DNA from: Apoda limacodes
Taxonomy: Eukaryota > Arthropoda > Insecta > Lepidoptera > Limacodidae
Assembly: GCA_946406115.1 (NCBI GenBank)
Contig: OX291561.1
Span: 6,502,273 to 6,566,272 of the forward strand
Reading direction: 5' to 3'
Length of the DNA stretch: 64,000 nucleotides
The position numbers were made by a program, and so were the translations under genes. Each line of letters opens with the position of its first letter. Positions within the stretch are counted from its first letter, which is position 1. Positions 11,900-23,235 of the stretch are shown one piece after another. Below the pieces are notes generated by a model, which saw nothing but the letters and a program-made list of their open reading frames with translations, was not told the origin of the DNA and ran no database searches.

Positions 11900-12800
11900 A
11901 ATACTTTGCCTCGAAACTAAATGTTTATTCAGACTAATGCCATAACGATTAATAGCATTATATGCAACATAAAGACTGACAGTGTTCCTGGCTATAATAA
12001 TATATCAGCTAAGACAATACAGCATTTTTCTTCCTATCTCGTAGACCCAATTACTTATATGAGTAACTTATCATTACAGACTGGCGTTTTCCCCGTATAC
12101 TTTAAAAAGTTATTAACTGTTTACTTCATAAAAGCGGTAAAAAAAATATCCTTAGTAACTATAGACCAATTTCTTTGCTGACTATATTTTCAAAGACATA
12201 AGAGAAATAAGTGCACATAAGATTGGTCAACTAAATTAAGAGTAAATAATTTTTGTACAGGTAAATCAACTGAAGGCGCCACCTTACGATTGACATCCGT
12301 TGTTATCACCTATGTCGATTACGGTGAAAAGTGTCTTGGAGTTTTCTTAGGCTTGCTAAAAGCATTTGATACTAATTCCATCCCAATTTTATTAAAACAT
12401 CTACAAAACATTGGTATCAAAGGAGTAGTTCAGAGGTGGTTCACGAATTATCTCAATGATCACAATATCACTCAAAGATCACAATATCACAATGTGTACG
12501 AGTAAAAAATCACTTGAGCTGTGATACCGCCTGCTCTTATGGTGTTTCTCCAGAGAACCCACACTTTTCTTAAGTTACGTGAACGAGTCGTGTTAGACAG
12601 TTCTAAAAGGTGGAGATCCAATTAAATTCACAGACTTATACTGTAGCGTTATTCCATTAATCTATCTGGAAAAAAGGTTTTTGACCTAGCTGCCGATGGA
12701 TAATTAAAATAAGGGTTGGCTATAAAATTATCTTTAAATGCGAACAAAAAACGCAAACAAATGACGCAGTCCATGTGGACTTATACATGTTTCGGACAAA
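11900..12800 (+). pseudogene. Decayed LINE reverse transcriptase
   Basis: Plus-strand remains of a non-LTR RT in several frames. 11921-12181 carries a finger-domain start (SVPGYNNISAKTI, in the place of the usual PGxDxI motif) and a decayed RPISLL region. 12240-12505 carries CTGKSTEGATLRLTSVV and GVFLGLLKAFDT, the equivalent of the LDLxKAFD motif, in which the catalytic Asp has become Gly. Beyond 12510 a degraded YGVSPEN (for YGVPQGS) and YVNELC follow. FAD then runs into a frameshift, so the YADD-type box is lost. At least three frame changes and several stops make this an old, inactive copy. It resembles the Jockey/CR1 superfamily; clade is uncertain. Confidence 0.75.
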
Positions 12801-13019
12801 GCGTCATCCCAATACAAATCATCTTCTAGTACATGGGTTCCCAAAGGTTTTTTATTACGCCCTCTACTGCCAAAAATGAAAAGCTCACGCTCTTTTTCAC
12901 ACACTTGTAAGAAGATTCAATGTGACATGGAAATTGGAAAACATGCTCCATGTTTCATGAACATGATTTTCAATTCTAGGTTCAAAAGAAAAAAGTGCCC
13001 GCACCCCCTTAAGGATGTC

Positions 13020-13722
13020 GCCCCTTACTTTGAAAACCAATGTTCTAGTAAGTGACGTACCCGGCAAGCTTCTTGGTAAGTAGGATACACAATATCACTG
13101 ACCTTTCAAAGCTCAGAAAAATAACTAGGCCCTCGTACAGAGTGCAAAATTAGGCGCAAGTAAAAGCATTCTGAGTGACTGCGGTGTATGATGTAATTTT
13201 TTCCAATAATGTGTTCTTTAAAAATACCCGGTTCACCATTCACAGCTGCTCCACGTCTTCAGCGATTAAAAATCTCCTGTATAAATATAATAAGACAGAA
13301 CCTCTTCGTAAAAAGGGGGTTATAGCAAATGCATGTGTTTCACAAAGTTGAAAGTTGCAAGTAGAGTAGTTTGTCTTGGTTTTCTACACGTTACATTATC
13401 AGGGTTGAAGTACACCCTTTGCTTACCTTCAAGATGTACATCAAATGAACTACGAGTGGATTTCTTTTATGGATTGGACAGCTTACCTATAATTAAGCGT
13501 TAAACTGCCTCGGATGAGTTAATATATCGGCCAGATTCGGGGGTATTTTTTAGAGCAACGACCTACTGTCATACATGACCAGCTATTGTTCAAAGGACTG
13601 CATAGTCTGTGAACCATGTAAGTTTTTACGATCTCATGTAATGTAGGATCATCGTTCTGATTAGGAAACTCAGCCCTTATAAGGGTGTCGATATCATCAG
13701 GCCTTATTTTTTTTCCAACCAC
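13020..13722 (-). pseudogene. Helitron replicase-helicase fragment
   Basis: The minus-strand frame at 13519-13722 encodes PDDIDTLIRAEFPNQ, a histidine/cysteine-rich MVHRLCSPLNNSWSCM segment and GRCSKKYP. This matches the block of Helitron proteins, between Rep and helicase, that usually reads like PDDID...HGPCG...CM..GKCSKKFP. Further fragments follow in other frames: VYFNPDNV near 13410, then SECFYLRLILHSVRGPSYF near 13110-13170, and YPTYQEACRVRHLLE near 13040-13080. These are in the order expected towards the helicase. Several frameshifts and stops show it is dead. Neither the Rep HUH motif nor the helicase Walker motifs are in the window. A short (TCA)n run at 13724-13741 adjoins it. Confidence 0.8.
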
Positions 13723-15142
13723 ATCTTCATCATCATCATCATGTGTGTGTCAGTGTACAGTGTGTAGTAAACAGACAATCTTCTTTATAGAATTGAGTAA
13801 TACAATATAAATTAATATATACATAAATAGAAATTCTCATGTCCCTTGATTTATTGCAAATATTCAATAATACCACCATAATCTTATTACCTCAAAAGTA
13901 AAGAAAATTCACTGAACTCACTTTTGTAACGATTGCATAGATTGCCCTCTTCCCGTAAGACTTAAATTAGCATGTAAAATGACATTGTGACATGCGCATG
14001 GACAAAAAACAGACGGAAGATTTAAAAAATATTATATAAAGGGACACTGCGCTATGAAACTTTTAAAAAAATATATTAAAGTAACAAATTCTGTAAGGAT
14101 ATCCACATGGAAATGGAAAAACATAAATTTTGTCTGACTCTGCGATCTATCACGACGTTTTACATTACCGAAGTAATACACTTAATAAATCTATCAGCCA
14201 GCCAGTCTGCTTTTAGCTGTTTTCATTTAGCAATGGGGAAAGTAAAAATTTCAGTAAGTTTAGATTATGAAATGACAATAGCTCTATGGAACTAGCTTCT
14301 TAAATCGAGTTATATTTCCTCTTTTTTTTAAACTGCAACGTCAACTTAACTTAAGCCATAACTTTAAACAATAAACAGAGAAAGGTAAAAGGATAATTCA
14401 TCGGAGGCATTAAAAACTCACAAATTTTGTGACATATAAAAGAACTAGCTATTATCAGCGACTTTACCCATGCCCCCCCCCCCCTTTATTTGGTGGTGGA
14501 ACTATTAAGCCAACTCCTTGATAAGGAAGTTTGTTTGCCTGTAAGCTATAGCTGCAGCTATAGTTCGTTCAAGTAGAAATCGGTTATAGTTACTTCCACG
14601 GGATTTTCTGTATTTTACGGTAGCCTATGTATAGTACTGACTATATTCTATCTCTGCGCCAAATTTCATTCAGATCCGTTCAGCCGTTCTGGTAGAATTG
14701 ACTTATAATTGACTTATAATTGACTTATAAACCATTTATAATATTAGTATGGATTTACAGCTCAGTTACAATTTATGGTCGAAGACTGTAGTGATCTTAA
14801 GCAGAGACGGGTGCGATCAGTGTCTTGATGAGTGACCGGTTAGTAGAAAACTACCAAGAGCACTTCACTGTAGTACGCTCTCATAAAAGCGCGTTTGTCT
14901 GTCAATACATAATAGCTTCACAGAACTTTTTCTATCAGAAAAAGCCTCGTTTTATTTATTGAGACTGTTTGTTTGACTACGCAAAACGTTTCCATTACAC
15001 AATTTTAATTTTTTGCTGTTTAGGAACCACCTTATTTTATTTTCACCGGTGATTCACTGTAGCCGATCAGTAGCCGAGTGCCTTATTTTTTACCGCTGCT
15101 AAACAAAACAATCTAAAAGCGTCATACTAGTCAAAAATTAAA
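13723..15142. other. Non-coding stretch with Lepidoptera-type interspersed repeat
   Basis: No gene is seen. A 13-base C run starts near 14474. From about 14530 to 14755 lies a repeat with the phrases TCGGTTATAGTTACTTCC, CAAATTTCATTCAGATCC and ATAATATTAGTATGG; related phrases recur at 55985-56510. Inside it an 11-bp unit (TTATAATTGAC) is repeated about three times at 14700-14732. Confidence 0.5.
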
Positions 15143-15144
15143 GC

Positions 15145-15278
15145 TTAGTAGAGTACAACAAACTTTTCCAACCCAGTGTATGGTCGCTAGTGTCATTTAT
15201 ATTCACACAATTTCAATATGGCGCCTATACTTTTGATTTTTGACCACCGTGTCAGAAAAGTTTGTTGCACTGTAAATA
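15145..15278 (-). mobile_element. Short TIR MITE, family 'ACAGTGCAACAAAC', copy 1
   Basis: The termini are inverted repeats of about 25 bp (TACAACAAACTTTTCCAACC on the left; reverse complement of GTCAGAAAAGTTTGTTGCAC on the right). The interior carries TGGTCGCTAGTGTCATT and ATGGCGCCTATA. A second copy lies in opposite orientation at 32105-32254. No coding capacity; the TIR superfamily is not determined. Confidence 0.75.
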
Positions 15279-15529
15279 AAAATTACAATGCTTACACATA
15301 CAGAAAATACTTTGAATAGAATTTCTTTGCATGCTTTTTTGTTTATAAGTTTGATTACATTATGAGTGTTAATTGAAAATTTCTATTTTTTAAGGTTATA
15401 TATTTGTTACTTTTATCTGGTTGTATTCGAAGTTTGCTATATGAAGGTAAAGTTCGTTCAATTCAATTAAAGTTATTCCCACGGGAACTTTTGATTTTTC
15501 CGAGATAAAAATAATATAATGATATTGAA

Positions 15530-15705
15530 TTTTTAGATATATATATTTAATTTTTTTTTGTAAATACATATATATTATACATAAATACACCCAGACTCAA
15601 GACAAACACAAATGTTTTTTATCACATAAGTGTTTGTCCAATGCGGCAATCGAACCCACACCTTCTGCGCAGCAGTCGGCCACACTACCAACTAGGCTGC
15701 GAGGA
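15530..15705 (-). mobile_element. tRNA-derived SINE, copy 1
   Basis: Read on the minus strand from 15705, a tRNA-like head has an A box (GCCTAGTTGGTAGTGTGG) and a B box (GTGGGTTCGATTGCC). The body then reads TTGGACAAACACTTATGTG and TGAGTCTGGGTGT, followed by an AT-rich tail. This layout, with RNA polymerase III A and B boxes, is that of a SINE. More decayed relatives are at 27200-27312 and 61690-61860. The body resembles SINEs I know from noctuid moths; that is from memory, not a search. Confidence 0.8.
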
Positions 15706-17805
15706 AGACATATCTATATATATAAAAATTACGTGTCACGTTGTTAGTCCGCGATTGACTCCTAAACTACTGAACCGATTGTGATCAAACTTCGTAACTA
15801 TCTGTTATTTGATCCAACTTAAAAGATAGGATAGTTTTTATCTCGATCTGTAAAGTGCGAGCCGGACTCGGGCACTTTAGGTGAAAACCTACGTTCGCCA
15901 GCATACAGAGGGACAGCAGCGGAACACGTCGCCGGAACCGCTAGTACTTTATATATTATAAATATTATTTAGTCAGTCAATGATCAACAAACAAAGAAGT
16001 TTTTGACAGCAAATTGTTATTCAAAAGCGTAAAATAGCTTTTGGTTTCAGTTGGAACTTAAATAGTTTTATTTTGGTTTTGTAGGTAAGCACAGGATAGC
16101 AGTTTCACAAAGAAGAGGCGATTTTATTTTTTTTGCTTAGTTAAAATGTTGCAGGGATTATCTTGTAGAATACTCAATAAAAATAAAGAAGAAAATAAAC
16201 TTAGATACTTTTGTAGCTAAATTTCACACCACAGAATTTCGTATCCTCTTTTCCTTTATTAGTATCAAATATAATTTAATATATAATATAAACACGTACT
16301 TTGACGCATGTCTAAACATTACACCAAACAGAACACATGTATACATGAATAAACAACATGTAATAGCGCACCAATAAATTATTTTTCTAGTGTGATATAC
16401 ATAAATAAAATAATGTGATAAATGGTAATGATGGTACACAAACTCAGCGTTGAAAGTGTACAGTGTGTGAATTTAACTATAAATCGTCAGGACATCTTAG
16501 CTCCATGAAGCAATCAGTAGTACAAGATGGCGCCGAGCGCTCCTTGAAAAACAGTATTCGGAAATGAACTATGAATTTGTACAATTCTAGTTTTTAGGGT
16601 ACCGTATGCAAAGAGTTGCAACGGAACACGTTGATTATCAATCTTTCTTCTCCGATGGAAAAAGAAAATAAATTACAATTTATAAATATATTTTTAGCAA
16701 ATCCTGTCGTCCGAAATTATATTTTATGTCATAAATCATGGGAACTTTTTTTAGCGAACGATAGGAAGTAATAAATGACTATTTGTTTTTTACGTAGACT
16801 TTGTTTGAAACCGATTTTATCTTTTCTGAATGTCGTTTAGAATATATATTCAAAGCACCAGTGGGTAATATCCCACCATTACGTTACTGCTGGCACGTTT
16901 ATTTTCAAATGTTTTTTATTGGATTTAACATGATTTAACTTATCTGGAGAGACATTTTTTATTACTCTGCATTAGTACTTAAGCTTCTTCTTAATATACT
17001 TCTTACTATAAGAGTTGTTTTATGTAATATTTAGTACAATTACACCTTTTTGGAAAATAAACGTCTTTATGTAAAGCTCAATCTACGAGACTGCTTGTAC
17101 GTGATTCAGAAATTCTTGTCTATTAACTTTGCGAATGGTTAAAATAAATATAAAAAGAGTCAGAATTTGTGGCCGATAGATTTATTAAGTTTCTTAGTTC
17201 GTAAATAATGTAAAATCGTCGTGATAGATCGCAAAGCGAGATAAAATGTGTGTTTTTCTATTTCTCGAAAAGTTACTTAGAATTGAAATGTTTCGATGCC
17301 TAATATCATCATTACTTTTCGGATCGTGTAGTTTAGAATTTTGTATCTATCAATTGCAATTCACGACAAACCAGTTTTGATAGAATTTGGGCTTTACGTT
17401 ACCTTTTTATACTCCCCAATTGTAGTTTCTTTGATGGTAGAAATAAATACAAATACGTAAATAGTAAGGTATAATTTTTTTTATCATAGTTCGATAGTGA
17501 ACTCACCTCACTTTGTTTGTTATATAGTGTAGCACGTAGGGTTTTTGTAAACTTTTCTTTTTCATACATTTTGTATTGCTTGTCCTTAAAATTTATTAGG
17601 ATAATAATTTTATTATATTGAAGTAAAGAATTTACACCAAAACTAATTTATACTTCTATGTATACTAACTGGAATTTATAGGATCATTATCTATGTAACG
17701 CTGGCTTGTTTTAATTTGAGGTAAAAAAAGTAAGTTGCATTTTAAATTCATGCGCTCTTAGTTTTGGTTGGTATTTTGGATGTGAGCGGCAAGTTAATCT
17801 AAAAA
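15706..17805. other. Non-coding stretch with repeat fragment
   Basis: 15710-15955 is a repeat with phrases common in lepidopteran interspersed elements (CCTAAACTACTGAACCGATT; TGCGAGCCGGACTCGG). From 15960 to 17805 I see only AT-rich sequence with short, unsupported open frames. Confidence 0.45.
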
Positions 17806-18372
17806 TAAATAGTACATTGTAGACCGAGAGGCGAAAGTGAGCGATTACCGATGAGGATGTAGTTTGAGGGTGTAGGTTAATACACACAGCGGGAATTGTA
17901 TTTTCACTCGAGTGACATAGTTCTTTACACTTGCACTGATATTTTAAACATACCATTTTTGGTTTTCATGAACCAGTGTAACAGTGAAACATAAATAATC
18001 TTATAACCTTATGAAACTTATATTCAAATGTATAATTTATCAAACTTTAAAAAGATATCGTATTGCAACAAAATAAACATGAAGATTTCCTTTTGTCTCT
18101 AAACGGGTAAGAAAGTAATAATTTCTGCAACTTTTCAACCCTATTTTTGACTATGCATAAAGGTTCTTTCAGAGCATGTGTACTGTAAACTACGTTTCAA
18201 AAATATACTTTACACTACACATGCTCTTATATTGTATTATCCTCGCATTTGTAGTGTAAAGAACTATGTTATCACTCGAGTAAAAATACAATTCCCGCTT
18301 CGTGTGTATTAAGGCCCTCAGCTCATCGGTAATCGCTCACTTTCACCTCTCGGTGAACAATGTACTATTAAG
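17806..18372. mobile_element. MITE with ~120-bp terminal inverted repeats
   Basis: The outer arms (about 17806-17935 and 18245-18372) are inverted copies of one another. Shared phrases include AGTACATTGT, AAAGTGAGCGATTACCGATG, CGGGAATTGTATTTT, CACTCGAGT and AGTTCTTTACAC. Parts recur elsewhere: the inner segment 17933-18083 at 20274-20424, and other parts at 29405-29880, so it is a multicopy family. No transposase is encoded. The target duplication cannot be fixed. Confidence 0.8.
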
Positions 18373-20273
18373 TAACCAGCGAGTATACCTACAATTTTAA
18401 AGTACTTGTGTTAAGAAGGCATTGTTGTTCGACATTGATGTTCAATAAATATTCTATACATTTTTAAACCTGATTGTCTGAATTGATCAGTTTTTAGGCA
18501 CTTGTCTCAATAGCTATAATATTTTTGCAAGCCTCGTACAACGTACTATCAGCTAGAAACTTGAGTATCCATTTTTAGACATTTTTCGTTTGCAAGCAAT
18601 GCAAAAACGATAAAATTATTTCCTATGCTACTGTTATCATTCAGTTTTTCATCAACATCAACATAACGACATAATTTTCAATAATTAAATAATTGAGAGA
18701 TTGATGGTACCTATTCTGATAACCAAAAGGTATTCAGATAAACCAACAAATAAGTAATAATTACGAACAAGAATAAAAGTGTAAAAATCCTACCAAACAT
18801 ACACTTAGAAGCACAAAATATTACTTATATTACCATACAATAAAATAAATTTGCGCGTATTTTAAAAACAGTTTTTTTTTATTGTGGTTGTTTTTATTTG
18901 CCAATATGGCAGGAAAAGGACTAAGTCCATGCAGCCTAGTTGTTTTTTAAGTTTACCTATAAAATTAGGGCTAAGGAACAATATAATACAGCCAAGTTTG
19001 ATGTTCTATTAAGATACGTAGGCAATGCATTCAAAATATAAAACTAAAATTACTTGGATTATGCAAATTAGAATACATCTGTAAGGATTTTTTTATGTAT
19101 TCATTGGTTTCTTTTTAAAAACTAGGACTATTCATAGCACGAATTTTTTTTGTTTATTTTTATAAATTTTTCTACTTTCTACTTAGGTAGGAGATACTAA
19201 TTTAAGTCATTTTATATCAATTTTTTTTTTTAATTTAATTAAGTTTTATTTAATTTGATTTGTTTTGATTTACAATTTCTATTTTATACTTATAGTTTTA
19301 ATTTTAAGTTGAACTTTGTTTTAATTATTTTTTAGGTAACTTCATATATTTTTGTATATTTTAAACAAGTAAACTGTTCATTTACAAATAGTAGACTTAT
19401 TGTGGTCTTAGTTTACAGATAAATTGTTTTAGAAAAGTGTATATTGATGTAATAACTTTCGGTAAACATAATAAAATAAATAAATATAATATTACCGTTC
19501 TATTCAGTAACAGACAATGCAACATTATTTAAAGTTTAATGTATAGGTCTCTCTCTTTTATTATTCAATTAGTAATTAAGACTCAAACATAGATTTCGAG
19601 CTTATGACAACAAATAATCATTTAGTTTATTTGCCGCTTTAACCGTTTTTCGAAATTTTGTTATTGTGCCGGAAATTTTTAAGAAGGGGAACTAAAGTAA
19701 TCATATATTTTACTTGTTAATATTAGGAAAAACAAATACCGTGATTCTTAAGAGTAAGAATATAGGTATGTTTGAAGGCGAAATTACAGAATTTCTTTTT
19801 GTTTTCCGAGTTAGTTTCCAGCGCAACCATGAACGTTGTCTCGGATAATACCTATAATAATAGCAAGGATATCTATAAGCCTATTTTTATAAAGTATAAC
19901 AATATCAGGAATTTTAACTAAGACGTTTTTACTCTACTATGATTAAACTAGGCATTTCCTACTCCTACACCTGTGCATTTATGCTTACCCATCGGTCAAG
20001 GCTGTACGTTATTGTTAGTTAGCCAGTCACTGTAAGAGTTTAATAAAGAAGCAGAATATCCACAAAGTACTTTTGACATTTTCAGCGAAAATAGACCAAT
20101 TAGTATAACCATTTTAGTATAAAAGAAGTAAAAACATTTGCTTGTCTCCCAAATTACAAACTAAAAAGCAATGATGTGAATTAGAGTAGTAATATTAATC
20201 TACCTATAGGTTGCTAAACAAAACAATTCAAAAGAAATTCAGTCAGTTTAAGCTGAAGATACATATAGTTAAT
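18373..20273. other. Non-coding AT-rich stretch
   Basis: No gene. 18880-18940 contains GCCAATATGGCAGGAAAAGG and AGGACTAAGTCC, which recur inverted at about 20545-20605; the two may mark the ends of a 1.7-kb repeat unit. 19140-19480 is very AT-rich. Confidence 0.4.
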
Positions 20274-20424
20274 TGCACTGATATTTTATACATACCATTA
20301 TTGGTTTTCATGAACCAGTGTAACAGTGAAATATAAATAATCTTATAACCTTATGAAACTTATATTCAAATGTATAATTAATCAAACTTTAAAAATATAT
20401 CGAATTGCAACCAAAAAAACATGA
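20274..20424 (+). repeat. Second copy of the inner segment of the 17806-18372 MITE
   Basis: This is a direct, near-identical copy (a few substitutions) of 17933-18083, from GCACTGATATTTTA through CATGAACCAGTGTAACAGTG to AAACATGA. It lacks the MITE's outer inverted arms, so it is either a truncated copy or a shared subelement. Confidence 0.85.
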
Positions 20425-20799
20425 GGAAATGTCTTGCGTTTGAACCTTTGAGTGTTTAATTGTTGGTTATTTATACCTACTGTGTGGTTGGGACACTAAC
20501 TAACAAAATTAAACCGATTTTTTTAGCAAATGACATACGAATTAACATTGCCAAAGGGACTTAGTCCTTTGCCTGCCAAGATATTGTCAAAAAAAAACAA
20601 TAATAAAATAAGTTACAACAAAATTAAATAATAAACTGTGTTGATTAATAAGTGAAAAAAGTTTTAATTATATACTTTGTACCTAGTGTTATTTAATCCA
20701 GATGTGAGGGAACCATAATTATTTTTACGCATATTATGCATATTGTCATAATACGGGCAAATATATATTTAGGACACTTAGTTGTTAATCGCATCGGTA

Positions 20800-20956
20800 T
20801 ATATATGTTACAGTTAAAACCAGTTTTTAGATAGAACGCGTTTTTCCTAGTAAGAACTAGTTTTCACTAAATGCCTTTGTTAAAACTAGAATTAACTAAT
20901 GCTCAAAATTAAATATCAGTTAAAACTAGTTCTTACTAGTCAAAACGCGTTTTTCC
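20800..20956 (+). repeat. Left terminal inverted repeat, foldback-like
   Basis: The first 92 bp pair with the right repeat at 26789-26878. Inside the left repeat, 20839-20870 (CGCGTTTTTCCTAGTAAGAA onward) recurs inverted at 20918-20949, so this end can also fold on itself. The right end carries related ACTAG-rich sequence (26761-26800) but a less clear internal inversion. Confidence 0.75.
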
Positions 20957-20969
20957 GAATTATGGAATG

Positions 20970-21607
20970 TTATATTCCTAACACGCGAGTAGCTGCCGGC
21001 GTCAAAAAACGACCGTAGTTTAATAGGTCTTGCAGAGAAGCCAAAATTCTTAAGCAAACTGCATATGAGGCTTGGACTACGGCTGGTTATAATAAGGATC
21101 CGAATATTTCTGAGACAAAACGCAAAATCAATGCTGCCTCGAGGTTCAGCAAGAAAGCAACTGCCATCGGTAAAATATGTTGGAGTGTTCCAAAGCTGCC
21201 GAAGGGAACTTTTGCTGATCATCGTTACCACCACTGCGAAAGACTGATGGTTACTTAGCCCATAGTGCTAAAGAGGAAGCCGATTTACTAGGCTGACTGA
21301 AGATGACAGTAGGTGGCTACTATACCGTGGTGCGGTAAGACCATGCCTGAAATCTCCATAACACAGCGGGAGGTCCGGCGAGCGTTGCTTTCTCTAGACG
21401 TTCATAAGTCGAGTGGGCCAGACGGTATACCAGCAGTTGTGCTTAAGCAGTGTGCTCCTGAGTTATGTCCTTTACTCACGGGCCTCTTAGCTCTTTCCTA
21501 CCGCACCAGACAATTTCCGTCTTCATGGAAGACTACGAATGTGCACCCAGTGCCCAAAAAGAGCGATAGATCAGGTACATCGAATTGCAGACCTATCGCG
21601 ATTACCT
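20970..21607 (+). pseudogene. Jockey-family LINE RT, N-terminal fragment (element D, part 1)
   Basis: Plus-strand remains of a Jockey ORF2. The stretch before the RT (21023-21170) includes AKILKQTAYEAWTTAGYNKD. A shifted frame follows with NFC.SSLPPL and LAHSAKEEADLLG near 21215-21290. The frame from 21313 then contains REVRRALLSLDVHKSSGPDG and ends CRPIAIT at about 21606, the conserved RPIA block before the RT palm. Several frameshifts occur. The endonuclease is absent. The sequence is cut at 21608 by the Gypsy LTR and resumes at 26080, but the palm including the YADD box (roughly 200 codons) is missing from both sides. I know the family as common in Lepidoptera. Confidence 0.85.
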
Positions 21608-21905
21608 TGTGGGAACCCGTCCAAATAAACTGTAGTGAAGACAAGCCCTAACACGCAACGCACAGCTGGTGGCCCGACGATGAGACTTCGTACATCATCG
21701 GCAGCGCTTCGGGCGCCTTTCACTTGTCTTCGGTTTTCGCGGCAACGACAGTCGATATTACGATTTGACACTGTGAGGCCTCTCGCTCGCGCTCCGCTCA
21801 CTGCTACGTGCTTATATACGCGAACCGCTAATTGTAGCTTTGCTTATTTATATTTTAAATATGTCTACAATCATTTATGTGAGTTTTTATTGGACTGAAC
21901 CCACA
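21608..21905 (+). repeat. Gypsy 5' LTR
   Basis: A 298-bp LTR starts TGTGGG and ends CCCACA, perfect short inverted termini. A TATA-like TTATATACG lies near 21811. Its first 120 bp are identical by eye to the partial 3' LTR. Confidence 0.9.
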
Positions 21906-21911
21906 TAAAAT

Positions 21912-21930
21912 TGGTGACCCCAACGTGATT
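21912..21930 (+). promoter_or_regulatory. Primer-binding site, tRNA-Trp
   Basis: TGGTGACCCCAACGTGATT is complementary to the 3' end of insect tRNA-Trp, as I remember it, with one mismatch. It would prime minus-strand cDNA synthesis. It lies six bases after the LTR. Confidence 0.85.
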
Positions 21931-22011
21931 TAGTGAACGACAAACGTAACGAACATTTTTTGAAAATTGACAGTTTCGACGCAGCGTCGTTGTTCGTGAG
22001 TGACCGTTACG

Positions 22012-22863
22012 ATGAGTGAAGCCGCGAAAAATTTAACGGATGATCAAAACGTGTTTCGTGTTGGCATCAAGGTTCCACCGTTTTGGCCCGATGAACCTAG
22101 CTTATGGTTTGCTCAGCTAGGTCAGTTCGCCTTATCGAACGTAACAGCTGACAGCACAAAATTTTATTATGTAATCTCCAACTTGGACTATAAGTACGCG
22201 TCAGAGGTGAAGGACGTCATTACAAATCCACCGCCTGAAAACAAGTATGAAAAGCTGAAAAAGGAGATTATTTCGAGATTTTCAGCGTCTCAAGAGCAAC
22301 GGGTTCGACAACTTCTAGCTCACGAAGAGCTAGGTGATCGAAAGCCATCACAGTTCTTGCGTCAGTTAAGGAATTTGGCAGGTACCGACGTTCCCGATGA
22401 TTTTCTTCGCACACTGTGGACAAAGTGCCTACCTAATCACATCCAAGCAATAATTGCGACTCAGTCTGGTGTTAATTTAGATAACGTAGCGCAATTGGCA
22501 GACAAGATTAATGAAATCTCCGTACAACCGCAAGTACTTCAAGTTAATGCTCCGTCCACATCAACGTCATCGTCGGATTTAGAAGATATGAAACGTTGCA
22601 TCGAGGATTTATCACGGCAAGTAGCTGCTTTGTCTGCACCCCGGTTAAGTCTGGACCCCGCGGCCACTACAGATCCCGAAGCCCAAGGCATTTCAGGCGC
22701 CACCGTTCTAGAAGTCCATCCGGAAACCGTGCTGGAACCAGTACTGATCCGGCTCAACGCAAGTGATGGTACCACTGGAAGTTTGGAAGTTCGTCCACCA
22801 GGTGCCGTTCCCCTTGCTCATTCTCGCAGGAAAACGAGAAAGGCAGTCAGTAAAGGCGGCTAA
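22012..22863 (+). pseudogene. gag: Gypsy gag
   Basis: The ATG at 22012 (MSEAAKNL) opens a 283-codon frame; a second ATG 12 bases upstream is in frame but less likely to be the start. About the first 190 residues look like an ordinary CsRn1-type Gag, with VPPFWPDEPSLWFAQLGQF near residue 20, followed by helical capsid-like sequence. After roughly residue 200 the frame is wrong. The zinc-finger block (WYHWKFG followed by RCRSPC, about 22767-22814) is encoded in another frame, and its expected first Cys codon is a TGA at 22764-22766. The Gag is therefore frameshifted and has lost its nucleic-acid-binding motif. Confidence 0.8.
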
Positions 22864-23235
22864 CGACTGCCCTTCCTCCGGCCGCTTGTTCGTGACGGAT
22901 CGCAAAAGTAAGATACAATATTTAGTGGATACCGGTGCTGATTTGTGTGTGTACCCGTTATGCAAATTGCGTAATAGACGTTTACAAAAAAAAATTATGA
23001 ACTTTTTGCGGCTAATGGAACTGTTATAAATACCTACGGTTGGGTAACTTTAACATTAGACTTTGGACTCCGTCGTGCCTTTTCATGGAGATTTGTAATA
23101 GCAGACGTTACGAAACCTATTATTGGAACAGACTTTTTATCATTTTATAATATTTTAGTAGATGTTAGACAACGCCGTTTAGTAGATAGTACCACTTCGC
23201 TCGTAGCTAGTGCTTCGCCTGCTAATTTAAATGCT
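22863..23235 (+). pseudogene. Gypsy aspartic protease
   Basis: The retroviral-type protease active site DTGAD is at 22928-22942, preceded by FVTDRKSKIQYLV. The frame is lost at a run of nine A bases near 22986-22994 and continues in a different frame. The distal protease motif [10 protein letters not shown] (near 23118) is in that second frame. Both protease halves are recognisable, but no single frame encodes them. Confidence 0.8.
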
